Source: Bacteroidales bacterium
GTDB lineage: Bacteria; Bacteroidota; Bacteroidia; Bacteroidales; Muribaculaceae
DNA: 64,000 bases
Assembly: GCA_014800245.1 (NCBI GenBank)
Contig: JAAVGM010000011.1
Location: 164,026-228,025 of the forward strand
Reading direction: 5' to 3'
Part shown: piece by piece, positions 46,020 to 58,023 of the stretch
Layout: each line of letters starts with the position of its first letter
How positions within the stretch are numbered: the first letter of the stretch is position 1
Notes under the pieces: generated by a model
Database searches by the model: none
What the model was told of the DNA's origin: nothing
What the model saw: the letters and a program-made list of their open reading frames with translations, nothing else
Made by a program: the position numbers and the translations under genes

Positions 46020-49000
46020 TTACTTGACAAGCACTTTTGAAGTCTTACCATTCTGACGACGGATATAGATACCGGATTCCGGATTAACTACACGAACACC
46101 CGATAGATCGTAGTATTCTACATCACCCTCAGCAGCCGCATCTACACCAACTTCATCCACACCTGCCATTCTTATATCCAGAAGATAAGTGTATTGATAG
46201 AGGTCAGGGAAAAGCGGGTTGATCATTACGCACATAACATCGTCAAGTGTTTTCTTGAAAGTGGTGACACCATCTTCAATCTCATACTCCTCACCTTCGA
46301 TGAGTTCTTCACCCTGAAGATCACCAAGCTCGTCAAACCAAGGAGAATTAACGAACCAGCGGAACTCAGTTGCTACACCCATACGTTCTGCCTGCGCACT
46401 AAGATCTACAATATGACCTTCCTTAACATCCGGATTCAAAGGAAGCTGATCTGAATAGCCGTATATATACCAGGAATCCTTCGGGAAGGGAAGTGTAGCG
46501 ATAGTGAAGTTGTTATACTGCAGGCTCAACACTCTCAACGCAGGATTATTATCAAGATCTATTGTTGTGAGCTTATTGTTGGTGATTCCAAGCTGAGCAA
46601 GAGCAGGAAGCTTGCTGAGATCAATGCTTTCAAGTTCATTGCTGTTCAAGCCAAGATCCCAAAGTCTGGCATTATCCAATTTCACTTCCTTAAGCTTATT
46701 GTCAGTCGCATAAAGAGCCTGGAGATTGTTATGACCGGCTACATCAAGAGTCTCAAGGTTGTTGCCTGAGAAATTGACCATCTCAAGGTTAGGATAAATA
46801 GTGTTGATATCTATCTGCTTTGTCAAGCCATTTCCAACTAGTCGGAACTCCTTAAGTGCAGGGCAAACAGGAAGCTTGAAATCTACAGTAGAAAGATTAC
46901 TGTTATCCCAAGCGAAGAGAGTGAGTTGTTTCATCTTAGATGCATCAAGAGCAGAAACTTTCACTCCATTGAAGCTGAATACAGTCACATTGTCATTGTC
47001 ATCATAAGAGTAGCACTTAACATTTGCACCTGCAGTTGTATTTATGTCATACGCAGTGAACGTGTTCTGAAGAACATACTGTTCAAGGTTGCCGTCATCT
47101 TTCCAGTCAATATAAACCGTCGTTCCATTGGTCTTGCCGGCAAGCGACATGGCAGCTGTGGCATTTTCTGTTGTAGTGAATGTAGCAAACACATTGGTCG
47201 GCATCTCAGCTGCAAGCACATTGGTGGTCATGTAAGCATCCTTGCCCTCAAAAGCGGGGAATGCAGGATGAGTCATAGTACAATACACCTCACCAACAGA
47301 AGTATCGAGGAATTTGAAACGGCCATTCTCATTCATGATCTGTGCATCTGTCAGAACCTTATCACCTTCAACTGTGCGCCATACAAATGAAGTGGTCTGA
47401 CCCTTTGAATCCGTATAGAGATATTTTGTGAGGTTGATGCTCGGAGCCTTTGAGGGAACCTCTACCTTATTCTGGGGAGCATATACATAATTGTCATAGC
47501 AGCCGGCTGCCGGAAGAGCAGCGAAAGGCATATCATTGTAAGAAAGATCAAAGTTCTCAAGAAGCACGTAAGGAGGTATCAAAATATTTGACAAATGATT
47601 GCCTGCGAGGTCAAGCACTGTCAATGCCTCAAGGTCGTTCATATCAAACTCCTGAATATTGTTGTTTGAAAGATAAAGTTCCTTGAGATCAAAATAGTTT
47701 GTATCATCAAAGCCTGTGAGCTGGTTATTGCTCAAATCAATCTTAAGAGCTGCACGTGCGTCGCCGCCGGCGAAAGAAGTGATTCTATTGTTCTTTGCTG
47801 AAATTTCCCTCAACCATACCTTCTCGAAACGACCGTTGCCGGCTACAAGGCTGAGATAGGTCAGATTATTATTGTCCAGGTTTAGATATGTGAGCATATT
47901 ATTCCATGACAAATCAATCTCAGAAAGCTGACATCCATTTATTGCCAACTCCTTGAGCTGACCGGCCTGAGAGAAGTCGGTCTCAGAGATGCGTCCTCGG
48001 CTAACACCGAACGCAGTGAGATATTCGCCTTCCGGCAGATAGATGATGGTCTGATCACCCTCGCGTCTTCCTGTCACGTTGGCAGTTGCAGGAAGTTCGG
48101 AAGATGTAGCCGTAAATTCCTTCAAGGTGCCCTTGCCGAAATCTACATAGAAAGTTATAGGATTTTCAGGAGTTGCATTAGCAAGACCAACACTCATCTC
48201 AACCGTTGTAGCCGCAGAACTGAAACCGACACTCACTGCGGGTGAGGGTTGTCCGAAGTCGGCAGCAGTCTTTACTTTAAAACGAGTTGTATTCAACGAC
48301 CCTTCTGTGAACAAGGTATTATAGAATGCAACATATACGCTGTCAGTCAACGCCTTATTCAAAGTAATCTTGCCATTGTCATAGCTATAATAGTCGCCAG
48401 GAACCTCATTCACCTCAAGAGGATTCCGGGGATTATAGTAAATAAGCTTGCCGACAGTCTCAGTGTTAGGACGTAACACTCTTGAAGAAAGGTCGATCAC
48501 ATCTCCCTCCTTGTAACTGAGCTCTACAGGCATATCATTCTGGCCGTAGCGATACTCATAGAAACGCGGATCCGGAAGAGTGGCGTAGTCCATGTTGTTG
48601 AAGCTCACATCAAGATTGATAAGCTGGTCATTATTATCCAGATTAATCTCTGTCATCTTATTATGACCTGCATAAAGATCCACAAGCAAAGGATTCTTTG
48701 ACACATCAAGATTAGAGATATTATTTCCCGAACAGAACAACGTTGTAAGTGCCGGGTTATGTGTGAGGTCGAGGTTGGAGATCTTCACATCAGTGAAAAC
48801 TGTTCCTCCATTCGTGCAATAAAATTGCTGAAGCTTGGGATTATGACTCAAATCAACAGAACCAACTCGTGTTTCAGAGATATTCAGAATCAATAGTTCT
48901 GGATTCTTGGATACATCAATTGAGCTTACAGCAGTTGCATCCACAGAAAGTCGCACCAGATGCGGGCATTTGGTCGGGTCGATATGAGTAAGCGAATGTG

Positions 49001-49634
49001 TGCTGTAAGCACCGAATGACATCAAGTTTGGATATGTTGTGATATCAAAGTCAGGATCTATATTATCAATCATATTCAGCTCCAGGATAGTAAGTTCGGG
49101 CTTATCTTCTCCCACTACAAGAGGAGTTACATCAAAAGGATTGGCCTGAAGATATAGAGCCTGGAGTTTCTTCATATGGCTCACATCAAGGCTCTTCAAG
49201 AGATTGTATCCAAGGTCGAGCACCTGAAGATTTGTGAGCTCAGGGAAGGATATCTCATCAATATAGCAGCCCTGACCATCAAACACATCTATCAGACTTG
49301 CATCACCATAGATTTTCACTATTCCTTCAGGAGAAGCGGAACAAGTGAAGTAAGTTCCTTTAAGAGCACCGGACTCTTCATCAAAATAAGCCTGCTTCAC
49401 TTCCTCCTCCACGGGTCCATAGCCATAATCAACTTCAATGTAGGTGTCCTTAGAGGCTCCCAACATGATAGTGAACACCGAACCTGCATTAGTCTGGTTA
49501 AGGATATCCGTGTGGAATGTGATAATAGGCTCTTCACCTGCCTTCACAGCATGAGTCGGAATCAACCCTGCGAATACCATCGCAACGGCTGCCACTAAGC
49601 GCATCACAAAATTTGCGGACATTAGTTTTTTCAT
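46020..49634 (-). CDS. Secreted leucine-rich repeat protein, three-module, with C-terminal T9SS-like sorting domain
   Basis: Signal peptide, many LxxLxLxxNxL-type repeats, C-terminus YYDLSGVRVVNPESGIYIRRQNGKTSKVLVK. Confidence 0.8.
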   Translation of the reverse strand: MKKLMSANFVMRLVAAVAMVFAGLIPTHAVKAGEEPIITFHTDILNQTNAGSVFTIMLGASKDTYIEVDYGYGPVEEEVKQAYFDEESGALKGTYFTCSASPEGIVKIYGDASLIDVFDGQGCYIDEISFPELTNLQVLDLGYNLLKSLDVSHMKKLQALYLQANPFDVTPLVVGEDKPELTILELNMIDNIDPDFDITTYPNLMSFGAYSTHSLTHIDPTKCPHLVRLSVDATAVSSIDVSKNPELLILNISETRVGSVDLSHNPKLQQFYCTNGGTVFTDVKISNLDLTHNPALTTLFCSGNNISNLDVSKNPLLVDLYAGHNKMTEINLDNNDQLINLDVSFNNMDYATLPDPRFYEYRYGQNDMPVELSYKEGDVIDLSSRVLRPNTETVGKLIYYNPRNPLEVNEVPGDYYSYDNGKITLNKALTDSVYVAFYNTLFTEGSLNTTRFKVKTAADFGQPSPAVSVGFSSAATTVEMSVGLANATPENPITFYVDFGKGTLKEFTATSSELPATANVTGRREGDQTIIYLPEGEYLTAFGVSRGRISETDFSQAGQLKELAINGCQLSEIDLSWNNMLTYLNLDNNNLTYLSLVAGNGRFEKVWLREISAKNNRITSFAGGDARAALKIDLSNNQLTGFDDTNYFDLKELYLSNNNIQEFDMNDLEALTVLDLAGNHLSNILIPPYVLLENFDLSYNDMPFAALPAAGCYDNYVYAPQNKVEVPSKAPSINLTKYLYTDSKGQTTSFVWRTVEGDKVLTDAQIMNENGRFKFLDTSVGEVYCTMTHPAFPAFEGKDAYMTTNVLAAEMPTNVFATFTTTENATAAMSLAGKTNGTTVYIDWKDDGNLEQYVLQNTFTAYDINTTAGANVKCYSYDDNDNVTVFSFNGVKVSALDASKMKQLTLFAWDNSNLSTVDFKLPVCPALKEFRLVGNGLTKQIDINTIYPNLEMVNFSGNNLETLDVAGHNNLQALYATDNKLKEVKLDNARLWDLGLNSNELESIDLSKLPALAQLGITNNKLTTIDLDNNPALRVLSLQYNNFTIATLPFPKDSWYIYGYSDQLPLNPDVKEGHIVDLSAQAERMGVATEFRWFVNSPWFDELGDLQGEELIEGEEYEIEDGVTTFKKTLDDVMCVMINPLFPDLYQYTYLLDIRMAGVDEVGVDAAAEGDVEYYDLSGVRVVNPESGIYIRRQNGKTSKVLVK

Positions 49635-49648
49635 CTCAGATTATTAAT

Positions 49649-51985
49649 TTAGTTAATGGATAGTTTAATTGAACCGTTATTTACTTTCACAACATACACT
49701 CCGGAAACCAAAGCGGATGTATCAATTGAAATCTCGTTGCCATTGGCTGATGCGTCGAGCACACATGCTCCTGACACATTATAGACTTTAGCCGATACTG
49801 AAGATGCACCCGGAACAAGGATATCGTAAATTGAACCATTTCGACGAACTTCAAGGCGCTGTGAACCATCGGCTGCAATTTCGCTTACACCGCTTACTCC
49901 TTTCAACACCTCTTTAAGAGCTGCGTATGCGTCAAGCTTACCAGCACCCCACTGCAATGGATTGCCGGAATTTGTCACTGATTCATCCTTGACGGCGGTG
50001 CGCATGATGATATCGCGGGCCTCGGCTGCCTTAAGCGTGGGATCAGCTTCAAGAAGCACAGCGATAGTTCCTGCCACTACAGGCGAGGACATCGAAGTTC
50101 CTATGCTTTGATGGAAATCATTATTTCGTCCATTTTCAACTGCGCGTGCCTGTATATCGGCATCTGACATGCCTGCAAGATCAATATAATATTTATTGCT
50201 TGAGCTTATGATAGAAGCGCCCGGAGCTGTAATATGAGGAAGCTCTCTCCCATCTACGAGCTTACCGAAAGACGAGAAAGGACAGATCTGATTCATCGGA
50301 ATCACATCATCCCAATAACCATATACACCGCTATCAAGACTTGCCCAATAATTACGGGTGGTGTATGCCCCAACTACAATCGGATTCTTTCCACAAGACA
50401 GATCACTGATTGTTCCGTCAAAACCACCATCCGTGTATCCATTCACTCCATTTCCTGAGAAATATACCCAAGTTCCGTCACCGTAAATATCGATGCGTTG
50501 ACCATCCTTACCGGTAACTTGGAAAGAGATTGCGTAATTGCCATTGGCATTATTGGAAGGGTTATCCCAGCATGTAAAATCAATCACAGTGTAGTAACGA
50601 CCTGAATCAGCATCAAGCATCCCGGCAAGCCCTATATATCCTTCGAAATACTTACCAAAGGTGGGATCTACTTTATCAGCGGTGTCTCCCTGCCAATCTG
50701 AGGAGGATACCCAGTATTGAGATACTCCTTCTCCGGTTGCAGAAGGCGATAAGGGGAAACGGGTGGCTACTGTGCCACGCTGCTTATTGAACACCTGCGC
50801 CTGAATCTCAAAAGGCTCGTCTGTGTCGGAATAGACATACACCTGACCTGAACGAGGATTGAGGTATGTGGAGTAGCCGTCGCTGAGCTGAGGCATCATG
50901 GATGTAAGGAAAGTGCCCACCTGATTATCATCGGCTGTCAAAGTCTTGTTGATAGCTATAGGCTGATCTCCTTCATTACCTGCCGACATGCAGACAATGC
51001 AATTCACCTGATCATCGGCTACAATAGCATCGATATACTGACAAAGAGGCGAGGAGCCATCGTGAGAACCGATATTTGAGCCGAGCGAAAGATTAATCAC
51101 CGCAGGCTGATTCACCTCCCATGCATAATCAAGAATGCTCTCACAACCAAGCGATACAAAATAGTCGGTGAGATTACCGCCGTCTGCGGCAGCCGCTACA
51201 ATGTCGGCATCGTATGCGATTCCATAATATGGATTGTCAACTTCAACTACTTTTCCTGTACGGAAATCCACTGCCTCGCCAGCCTTCACCTTGCCACGAT
51301 AGTTACCGGCCATGATACCGGTGGTGTGAGTGGCGTGATAGCTCTGATCGTCGTCAGTGTCAAGACGCTCGAATTTATCTCCTGTGATATTTGCAACCTC
51401 TACAGTCTGCGCACCGTTTGCCGACTGTCCATAACGATATATATTAAGCTGCTTGAAGCGTGTCACTCCATTTTCATCAAGGAAGTTTACATGGCTCGGA
51501 TCAAAACCGCCGTCAACTACACCCGCAATCACCCCCTTTCCGCTAAAGGCCCGTGGAAGGCCTTCTCCGGCATGGATTTTATCTACGCCTATAGCCTGAC
51601 GAGTTCTATCCATTTTCTGAGAAACCGGAGACTCTGTACGAATAGAGACAACGCAGTCGAGAGCTTCTACATTTTCAAGATTTGAAAGAGAAAATTCGCC
51701 AAGTGCGATTGTGCCGCGAAGCGACTGAACATTCACACCTGCCGCTTCGAGATCAGCAGCCTTTGTGCCTTCTTTCACTGTGATAAACGCACGGATAGTT
51801 TCATCCTCGGCAGAGCGAGTGCGCACCTGCTTCATGATCTTAGCCTCTCCTTTAGGGGTTTTCACCATCTCTATAGGAGCCTTTTTACTCCTTAGTCGGG
51901 CACGGCTACCAAGATCTGTCTTGGTGGCGGCCACGGCTCCTAATGCCACAGTGGCATAAAGGGAATATACCAAATATCTTTTCAT
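49649..51985 (-). CDS. S8 family subtilisin-like serine peptidase with T9SS C-terminal domain
   Basis: VIAGVVDGGFDPSHVNF (Asp), SYHATHTTGIMAG (His), HQSIGTSMSSPVVAGTIAVLLE (Ser); C-terminus SAKVYNVSGACVLDA...LVSGVYVVKVNNGSIKLSIN. Confidence 0.9.
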   Translation of the reverse strand: MKRYLVYSLYATVALGAVAATKTDLGSRARLRSKKAPIEMVKTPKGEAKIMKQVRTRSAEDETIRAFITVKEGTKAADLEAAGVNVQSLRGTIALGEFSLSNLENVEALDCVVSIRTESPVSQKMDRTRQAIGVDKIHAGEGLPRAFSGKGVIAGVVDGGFDPSHVNFLDENGVTRFKQLNIYRYGQSANGAQTVEVANITGDKFERLDTDDDQSYHATHTTGIMAGNYRGKVKAGEAVDFRTGKVVEVDNPYYGIAYDADIVAAAADGGNLTDYFVSLGCESILDYAWEVNQPAVINLSLGSNIGSHDGSSPLCQYIDAIVADDQVNCIVCMSAGNEGDQPIAINKTLTADDNQVGTFLTSMMPQLSDGYSTYLNPRSGQVYVYSDTDEPFEIQAQVFNKQRGTVATRFPLSPSATGEGVSQYWVSSSDWQGDTADKVDPTFGKYFEGYIGLAGMLDADSGRYYTVIDFTCWDNPSNNANGNYAISFQVTGKDGQRIDIYGDGTWVYFSGNGVNGYTDGGFDGTISDLSCGKNPIVVGAYTTRNYWASLDSGVYGYWDDVIPMNQICPFSSFGKLVDGRELPHITAPGASIISSSNKYYIDLAGMSDADIQARAVENGRNNDFHQSIGTSMSSPVVAGTIAVLLEADPTLKAAEARDIIMRTAVKDESVTNSGNPLQWGAGKLDAYAALKEVLKGVSGVSEIAADGSQRLEVRRNGSIYDILVPGASSVSAKVYNVSGACVLDASANGNEISIDTSALVSGVYVVKVNNGSIKLSIN

Positions 51986-52052
51986 CGTTGAATGATTGTC
52001 AGATTTATTTGAATGATTATAAACTGAGTATAATGGTCTTAGTTATGAGTTC

Positions 52053-52084
52053 GGGATTGGAATAAAAACGAATATTCCAATCCC
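52053..52084 (-). terminator. Hairpin downstream of 52124-54115
   Basis: GGGATTGGAATA pairs with TATTCCAATCCC. Confidence 0.65.
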
Positions 52085-52123
52085 AAACTTTGCTTTATAG
52101 TTCTTTATTTCAGGAATCAAGCC

Positions 52124-54115
52124 TTATTTCACAACCACCTTCTTGCCACCTGCTACATAAATTCCGGCAGGAAGCGCTTTAAGATCGTCGTTTGTTGCGT
52201 TGCGCTTAACAACAACACCCTGGATAGAGAAGATGTCGAATACACTGTCAGCACCAACGAAGCTGTCGGCAATACCGCTTGAGAGATCTGTGGTGATGAT
52301 AATATTCTTCTCTTTCTCTTCCGGTCCAACTACGATTGAATATACACCATTCTCATCAGGATTCACTACCTTATCGCCATCCTTTACAAGGAATTCAACT
52401 CCAGCTGCGCGAGCGGCCGCTGCAACAGTCTTGACATGAATCTGTGTACCTTTGTAGGATAAAGTAGGACGGCCTGTGGTATGATCAAACTTAGTGACAT
52501 GATCGTGATAAACCTCCACTGCATCCTTTACTTCATCATCCACAGTGTATGAAAGCTTAACCGGTGTCGGTTCACCCAAGAAATATTTTATCACCGCTCC
52601 ATCTGCGAGAGATTCAGTGGCCTCACATCTATAGCTATTTACAATAGGCATATTATTCACCATATAGTAAGTCGAACCTTCTGTAGAATATGCCGAGAAA
52701 GTGAAGGGAAGATCCTCATCAGAGAATTTAATGAAGTTATAACCTTTTTCAAGGCGATTCTGTGTGTAGTCAACATAGCTCAAGCTTACGCTGCCGTCAT
52801 ACCATTCTGCATCCTCATCAACATATACAACTGCTGTTTTAGTGCGGTTTGCATTGAGATCTGTTACATTCACTTCAATCGTGCAATCTCCTTCCACTGT
52901 ATATGAGCTGTTGTAGAAATATTCGGGAGCCACACCATCAACCAAAATGCCATCAACTCTCCAACCGTTATTGGCTTTAAACTTAATCGTTTTGTTACCG
53001 CTACCAACTTCAATCACATCTCCTGATTTGCTGAAGTCGTAGGCACTGCCCTCAGTATATCCATTAATTAGCTTCACTATCTGGAAAGCCTCCGGGTTTT
53101 CTGTGTTAATAGTAACATTGAATACTTGCTCCTTATCGGCAGAGAAAACAAAATTATATTCTGCAGCGACATCCGGATTGCCATTCTCTAAGAGCATGCT
53201 TTGGGTGTCACCATAAACACTTGCTTTTTCTGCTCCATTAAGAGCACAATATACAGTTTCATATCCATCCTTATTCAGGTAGATATAAAGATAATAGCCG
53301 GCCTCTACTTGATAATCTCCTGCCTGCCATGCCTCGCGATCAATTGTCTGATAATTATATTCTACATGATCAATGATTGCATCAGGAACGCCGTCAAATG
53401 CAAAATTAAGTTTGGCGTATGTTTTAGGTTTGTCAGTATATACTCTCACTTTATCACCATCTTGAGGTGCATACTCGAAATTGCCATAATTTCCGGAGAG
53501 TTCTTCTGTATAACCGTCTGCATAAGTCACTTCCACTTTCCAAAGCTGATCGGGTGTGGAATAGTTATTACTCCCTATCTGATACTTGGCTCCTCCGTTA
53601 AACTCAATTGTCGTCTCTTCAGTCGAGAGAGTAATTGATGTATAGGTCTGAGTATTTCGCATATAGGCCGCATCCACTTTATCACCAATACCTACCACTG
53701 TGAAAGTCCCACCTTTTGAAGCAGTAACAACCAATATATCACCGGCGCTGTGAGATGACATATAACTCCAAATATAGCCATCTGGTCTTGGGCTCACAGA
53801 ATTAGAATAATGCGGATTTGTTTTCTGAGCTGTCTCATTTACCATGCTCACAAGACCATACCCGCCATCCGTATTCGGACGGATCTGGAACTGAGATGAG
53901 TTATCGTAGGGCAACTGTACCTCACCATAGGCATCGGGCTTATATGTGCCGGTTTCTACGGTATTATAATTTTCGTCGTACTGTGTTGTTACGACATAGC
54001 CACTATCCTCCGGAGAGAACACTATAGTGAGGAATTGGTCTTCCTCGGCGCTGGCGTGGAAGGTTGCTCCCATTGCCATCACCATCATAAAAAGTAGTGA
54101 GTAGATTTTTCTCAT
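52124..54115 (-). CDS. Secreted protein of unknown function with T9SS-like C-terminal sorting signal
   Basis: Signal peptide MRKIYSLLFMMVMAMGATFHASAE; C-terminus VFDIFSIQGVVVKRNATNDDLKALPAGIYVAGGKKVVVK. Confidence 0.7.
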   Translation of the reverse strand: MRKIYSLLFMMVMAMGATFHASAEEDQFLTIVFSPEDSGYVVTTQYDENYNTVETGTYKPDAYGEVQLPYDNSSQFQIRPNTDGGYGLVSMVNETAQKTNPHYSNSVSPRPDGYIWSYMSSHSAGDILVVTASKGGTFTVVGIGDKVDAAYMRNTQTYTSITLSTEETTIEFNGGAKYQIGSNNYSTPDQLWKVEVTYADGYTEELSGNYGNFEYAPQDGDKVRVYTDKPKTYAKLNFAFDGVPDAIIDHVEYNYQTIDREAWQAGDYQVEAGYYLYIYLNKDGYETVYCALNGAEKASVYGDTQSMLLENGNPDVAAEYNFVFSADKEQVFNVTINTENPEAFQIVKLINGYTEGSAYDFSKSGDVIEVGSGNKTIKFKANNGWRVDGILVDGVAPEYFYNSSYTVEGDCTIEVNVTDLNANRTKTAVVYVDEDAEWYDGSVSLSYVDYTQNRLEKGYNFIKFSDEDLPFTFSAYSTEGSTYYMVNNMPIVNSYRCEATESLADGAVIKYFLGEPTPVKLSYTVDDEVKDAVEVYHDHVTKFDHTTGRPTLSYKGTQIHVKTVAAAARAAGVEFLVKDGDKVVNPDENGVYSIVVGPEEKEKNIIITTDLSSGIADSFVGADSVFDIFSIQGVVVKRNATNDDLKALPAGIYVAGGKKVVVK

Positions 54116-54417
54116 AATGTTAAAAATTCATTGTTAAATGTTATGTATTTTTGTTTAGCTATTTACTACCTTAATCAAAATATTCCTTGCATTTTGAAGA
54201 ATGCAAAAATATATTTTCATATTTTTCCTGAAAGAAGAATTTAATATAAAATGACCTTTCGATAAAAAATGTATATTTATACTTTATTTTTTTTAATTAA
54301 ATACAAGATATATACAACAGTCTGTCAATTCATATTTTTGAGCACAAAATAACATAAAATTAAAATAACAACCAAACATTTTGTATATAAATTTATATTT
54401 TTTATGCAATATATTTA

Positions 54418-54450
54418 TATAAAAAAGAGTCCGACATCTCGCCGGACTCT
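54418..54450 (-). terminator. Terminator downstream of secA
   Basis: AAGAGTCCG (54424-54432) pairs with CGGACTCTT (54442-54450); T tract on the minus strand. Confidence 0.8.
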
Positions 54451-54484
54451 TCAAGTTGAGTTAAAGGTATATGATTTTTATTTC

Positions 54485-57400
54485 TTATTCCATATTGCGA
54501 CCATGGCAGTTTTTGTATTTCTTGCCAGATCCGCAAGGACACGGATCATTTCTGCCAATCTTCGGGTCTGCTTTCATAGGCTGCGAATTCTCAGCAGGAC
54601 GGTTTGTCGCACTCTGCATTGCCTTACGCTGTTCCGACTCGCCGGGATATGTGTCGCGGGTGGTGCTATAGTTTGCGTATGCATTATGAGATGAAGCTGT
54701 GCTGCTGAAACCCTGACGGATCTGCCCCTGAGGCTGCGAATTGCGACGTTCAGCCTGTGCTCTCTCAAACGCTTCGCGGTTGGCCTGCTGCTTCTCCTCC
54801 TCCAGACGGCGACGCTCAGCCTCCATGCGTTTGTTCTCCTCATAATCAGGAACGGCAAGCTTGCCACGCATAAGAGTCGATACCGACTTCGCATTCATCT
54901 CCTGCACCATTTTCTTCCAAAGCTCGAAAGCCTCAATCTTATAGATCACGAGCGGATCTTTCTGCTCATATGATGCATTCTGCACTGAGCGGCGAAGCTC
55001 ATCCATCTCGCGGAGCTGCTCCTGCCATGCGGCGTCGATAGAGGAAAGAAGAACAGCTTTCTCCCATGCCTTGACAATGGGCTTACAACCCTTGTCGTAG
55101 CTTTCCTTGATATCGGCACGGATATTGAACATACGGCGACCATCTGTGACAGGAACTCCGATCGGACCTGTTGCACCTCGCTCCTCAACAAATTCCTTGA
55201 CATAAGGAGCGATCCCTTCAGCCATCTTCTCTTCGCGACGTGTGAGCTGGTGCATTGCAGCCTCTGTAAGACGTTCTGCTATCTGAGCAGAGTCGAGCTT
55301 GGGATATTCCTCTTCAGTGAAGGGGAGCTCGAGTGCAAGGACACGATTCACCTCATTATTGAAATCGGCATAGCCTTCATATACACCATTTGCCAAAGAT
55401 GTGCACACCTCGCTGATCATATTGGCGATATCCGCTCCGATACGCTCACCCTTCAAGGCATTCTGACGACGGCCATACACACCCTTTCTCTGGGCATTCA
55501 TGATATCATCATATTCCACAAGACGCTTACGGATACCGAAGTTGTTCTCCTCTACCCTCTTCTGTGCATTCTCGATAGATTTGGTGACCATGCTGTTTTC
55601 AAGCATCTCTCCCTCCTTGAAGCCCATGCGGTCGAGCATCTTGACCACGCGGTCGTTGGCGAAGAGTCGCATCACAGTATCCTCGAACGACACGAAGAAG
55701 ACCGAACTACCCGGGTCGCCCTGACGACCGGCACGTCCGCGGAGCTGACGGTCAACACGGCGAGACTCATGGCGCTCCGTACCGATGATTGCCAATCCGC
55801 CGGCATCCTTCACTTCCTGCGGAAGCTTGATATCCGTACCACGACCGGCCATGTTGGTGGCGATTGTTACAGTGCCTTTCTTTCCGGCCTGAGCCACGAT
55901 ATCGGCCTCTTTCTGGTGGAGCTTGGCATTGAGCACCTGATGATCGATCTTGCGGAGCTTAAGCATCTTTGAAAGAAGCTCAGAGATCTCCACCGACGTT
56001 GTACCGACAAGGACAGGACGCCCTGCATTGACCATATCCTCTACCTCCTGAATCACGGCGGCATATTTCTCTTTCTTGGTGCGATACACACGGTCGTTCA
56101 TATCGTCGCGGATCACGGGACGGTTGGTCGGAATCTCGATCACATCAAGCTTATAGATATCATAGAACTCTCCGGCCTCTGTCATAGCCGTACCGGTCAT
56201 ACCGGCGAGCTTGCGATACATACGGAAGTAGTTCTGGAGAGTGATTGTAGCGTAAGTCTGGGTTGCAGCTTCAACTTTCACACCCTCTTTTGCCTCGATT
56301 GCCTGATGAAGACCATCAGAGTAGCGGCGACCTTCCATGATACGGCCGGTCTGTTCATCCACAATCTTGATCTTATTATCATCGATCACATATTCGATAT
56401 CCTTATCGAAGAGTGTATATGCCTTTAGAAGCTGGTTGACAGTATGGACACGCTCTGCCTTCACTGCATAGTTCTGGAGGAGCTGATCTTTCTTCTCCTG
56501 CTTCTGATCGGCTGTGAGGTCTTCATTCTCCACTTCAGAGAGCTGGGCTGCAATGTCGGGGAGGATAAAGAAGTCGGGATCCTGGTTATAGCCTGTAAGC
56601 ACCTCGATACCTTTGTCAGTGAGCTCGATTGAATGGTTCTTCTCATCAATCACGAAGTAGAGGGGCTCGACAGCTTTGGGCATCTCGCGGTTATTATCCT
56701 GCATATATTTAGCCTCAACCTTGAGCATAAGCTGCTTTATACCATCCTCACTGAGGTAGCGGATTAGAGGATTATGCTTGGGGAGCGCCTTATATACACG
56801 GAAGAGCGCAAGACCTCCCTCTTCGAGTTCGCCTTTGCCGATTTTGTCTTTGGCTTCGAGAAGAAGGCTCTGTGCCAACTTGCGTTGTGCGTTGACAAGC
56901 TTCTCCACATTTGGTTTGAACTCGTTGAACATCTGATCGTCCCCCTTAGGAACGGGACCGGATATGATGAGCGGCGTACGGGCGTCATCGATAAGCACCG
57001 AGTCAACCTCATCGACGATGGCATAATAATGCTCGTCGCGCTGCACGAGGTCTTCGGTCTGAGTAGCCATATTGTCGCGAAGGTAGTCGAAACCGAATTC
57101 GTTGTTCGTTCCGAATGTGATATCCGAACGATAAGCTTTGCGACGCTGCGGAGAGTTGGGTTCTGTCTTGTCGATGCAGTCAACGGTGAGTCCGTGGAAC
57201 TGATAGAGCGGGCCCATCCATTCGGAGTCGCGTTTTGCAAGATAATCGTTGACAGTCACCACGTGAACGCCTTCGCCTGTGAGTGCATTGAGGAATACGG
57301 GGAGAGTAGCCACAAGGGTCTTACCCTCACCGGTGGCCATCTCAGCGATGCTGTTGGTCACCTTCCCTTTGTTCATGATGCCGTGAAGCACCATTCCGCC

Positions 57401-57934
57401 GATAAGCTGCACATCGTAGTGGCACATATCCCATTTCATAAGGTTGCCGCCGGCAAGCCATTCAGTCTTATATATGGCTTTGTCTCCGTCGATTGTCACG
57501 AAGTCTTTCCCTTCGGCTGCAAGTTCGCGGTCGGCCTGGGTGGCAGTCACCTCGATAGTGTCGTTGTCTTTGAAACGACGGGCAGTCTCCTTGATAATTG
57601 CAAACACCTCCGGAAGAGCTGCATCAAGATCGCGGGCATATTCATCGAACATCTCTTCGCGAAGATCGTCGATCTTTTTCCAATACGGATCGCGTTTGTC
57701 GTAGTCGAGGGTCTCGATCTCAGCGCGGATTTCAGCCATCTGATCTTTATAACCCTGAGCTTTGCCACGAATATCGCTGCGGATCTTGTCGATGCGTCCG
57801 CGAAGTTCATCGTGGCTTATATCCTTAATCTGCTCTGAGATAGGATTGATTTCATTGTGGAGTCGGTCCCAGAGCGGTTTTACGGCGCGCTCTGACTGGT
57901 CGCCGAAAATTTTCTTGAATAATTTAGATATCAT
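54485..57934 (-). CDS. secA: Preprotein translocase subunit SecA
   Basis: [50 protein letters not shown]-terminal zinc motif [19 protein letters not shown]. Confidence 0.97.
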   Translation of the reverse strand: MISKLFKKIFGDQSERAVKPLWDRLHNEINPISEQIKDISHDELRGRIDKIRSDIRGKAQGYKDQMAEIRAEIETLDYDKRDPYWKKIDDLREEMFDEYARDLDAALPEVFAIIKETARRFKDNDTIEVTATQADRELAAEGKDFVTIDGDKAIYKTEWLAGGNLMKWDMCHYDVQLIGGMVLHGIMNKGKVTNSIAEMATGEGKTLVATLPVFLNALTGEGVHVVTVNDYLAKRDSEWMGPLYQFHGLTVDCIDKTEPNSPQRRKAYRSDITFGTNNEFGFDYLRDNMATQTEDLVQRDEHYYAIVDEVDSVLIDDARTPLIISGPVPKGDDQMFNEFKPNVEKLVNAQRKLAQSLLLEAKDKIGKGELEEGGLALFRVYKALPKHNPLIRYLSEDGIKQLMLKVEAKYMQDNNREMPKAVEPLYFVIDEKNHSIELTDKGIEVLTGYNQDPDFFILPDIAAQLSEVENEDLTADQKQEKKDQLLQNYAVKAERVHTVNQLLKAYTLFDKDIEYVIDDNKIKIVDEQTGRIMEGRRYSDGLHQAIEAKEGVKVEAATQTYATITLQNYFRMYRKLAGMTGTAMTEAGEFYDIYKLDVIEIPTNRPVIRDDMNDRVYRTKKEKYAAVIQEVEDMVNAGRPVLVGTTSVEISELLSKMLKLRKIDHQVLNAKLHQKEADIVAQAGKKGTVTIATNMAGRGTDIKLPQEVKDAGGLAIIGTERHESRRVDRQLRGRAGRQGDPGSSVFFVSFEDTVMRLFANDRVVKMLDRMGFKEGEMLENSMVTKSIENAQKRVEENNFGIRKRLVEYDDIMNAQRKGVYGRRQNALKGERIGADIANMISEVCTSLANGVYEGYADFNNEVNRVLALELPFTEEEYPKLDSAQIAERLTEAAMHQLTRREEKMAEGIAPYVKEFVEERGATGPIGVPVTDGRRMFNIRADIKESYDKGCKPIVKAWEKAVLLSSIDAAWQEQLREMDELRRSVQNASYEQKDPLVIYKIEAFELWKKMVQEMNAKSVSTLMRGKLAVPDYEENKRMEAERRRLEEEKQQANREAFERAQAERRNSQPQGQIRQGFSSTASSHNAYANYSTTRDTYPGESEQRKAMQSATNRPAENSQPMKADPKIGRNDPCPCGSGKKYKNCHGRNME

Positions 57935-58023
57935 TGGGTTTTTCTTTTTTCTTTTCCCGTTTAAGGGGATTTTTGGATAAGGTAATAATTCGTTTCGCCC
58001 CCGGAAGGTTGTGTATTCACAGC

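Noticed and set aside
56774-57838. 354-aa plus-strand ORF
   Set aside because: Lies antisense to conserved secA motifs; a shadow ORF caused by codon usage.
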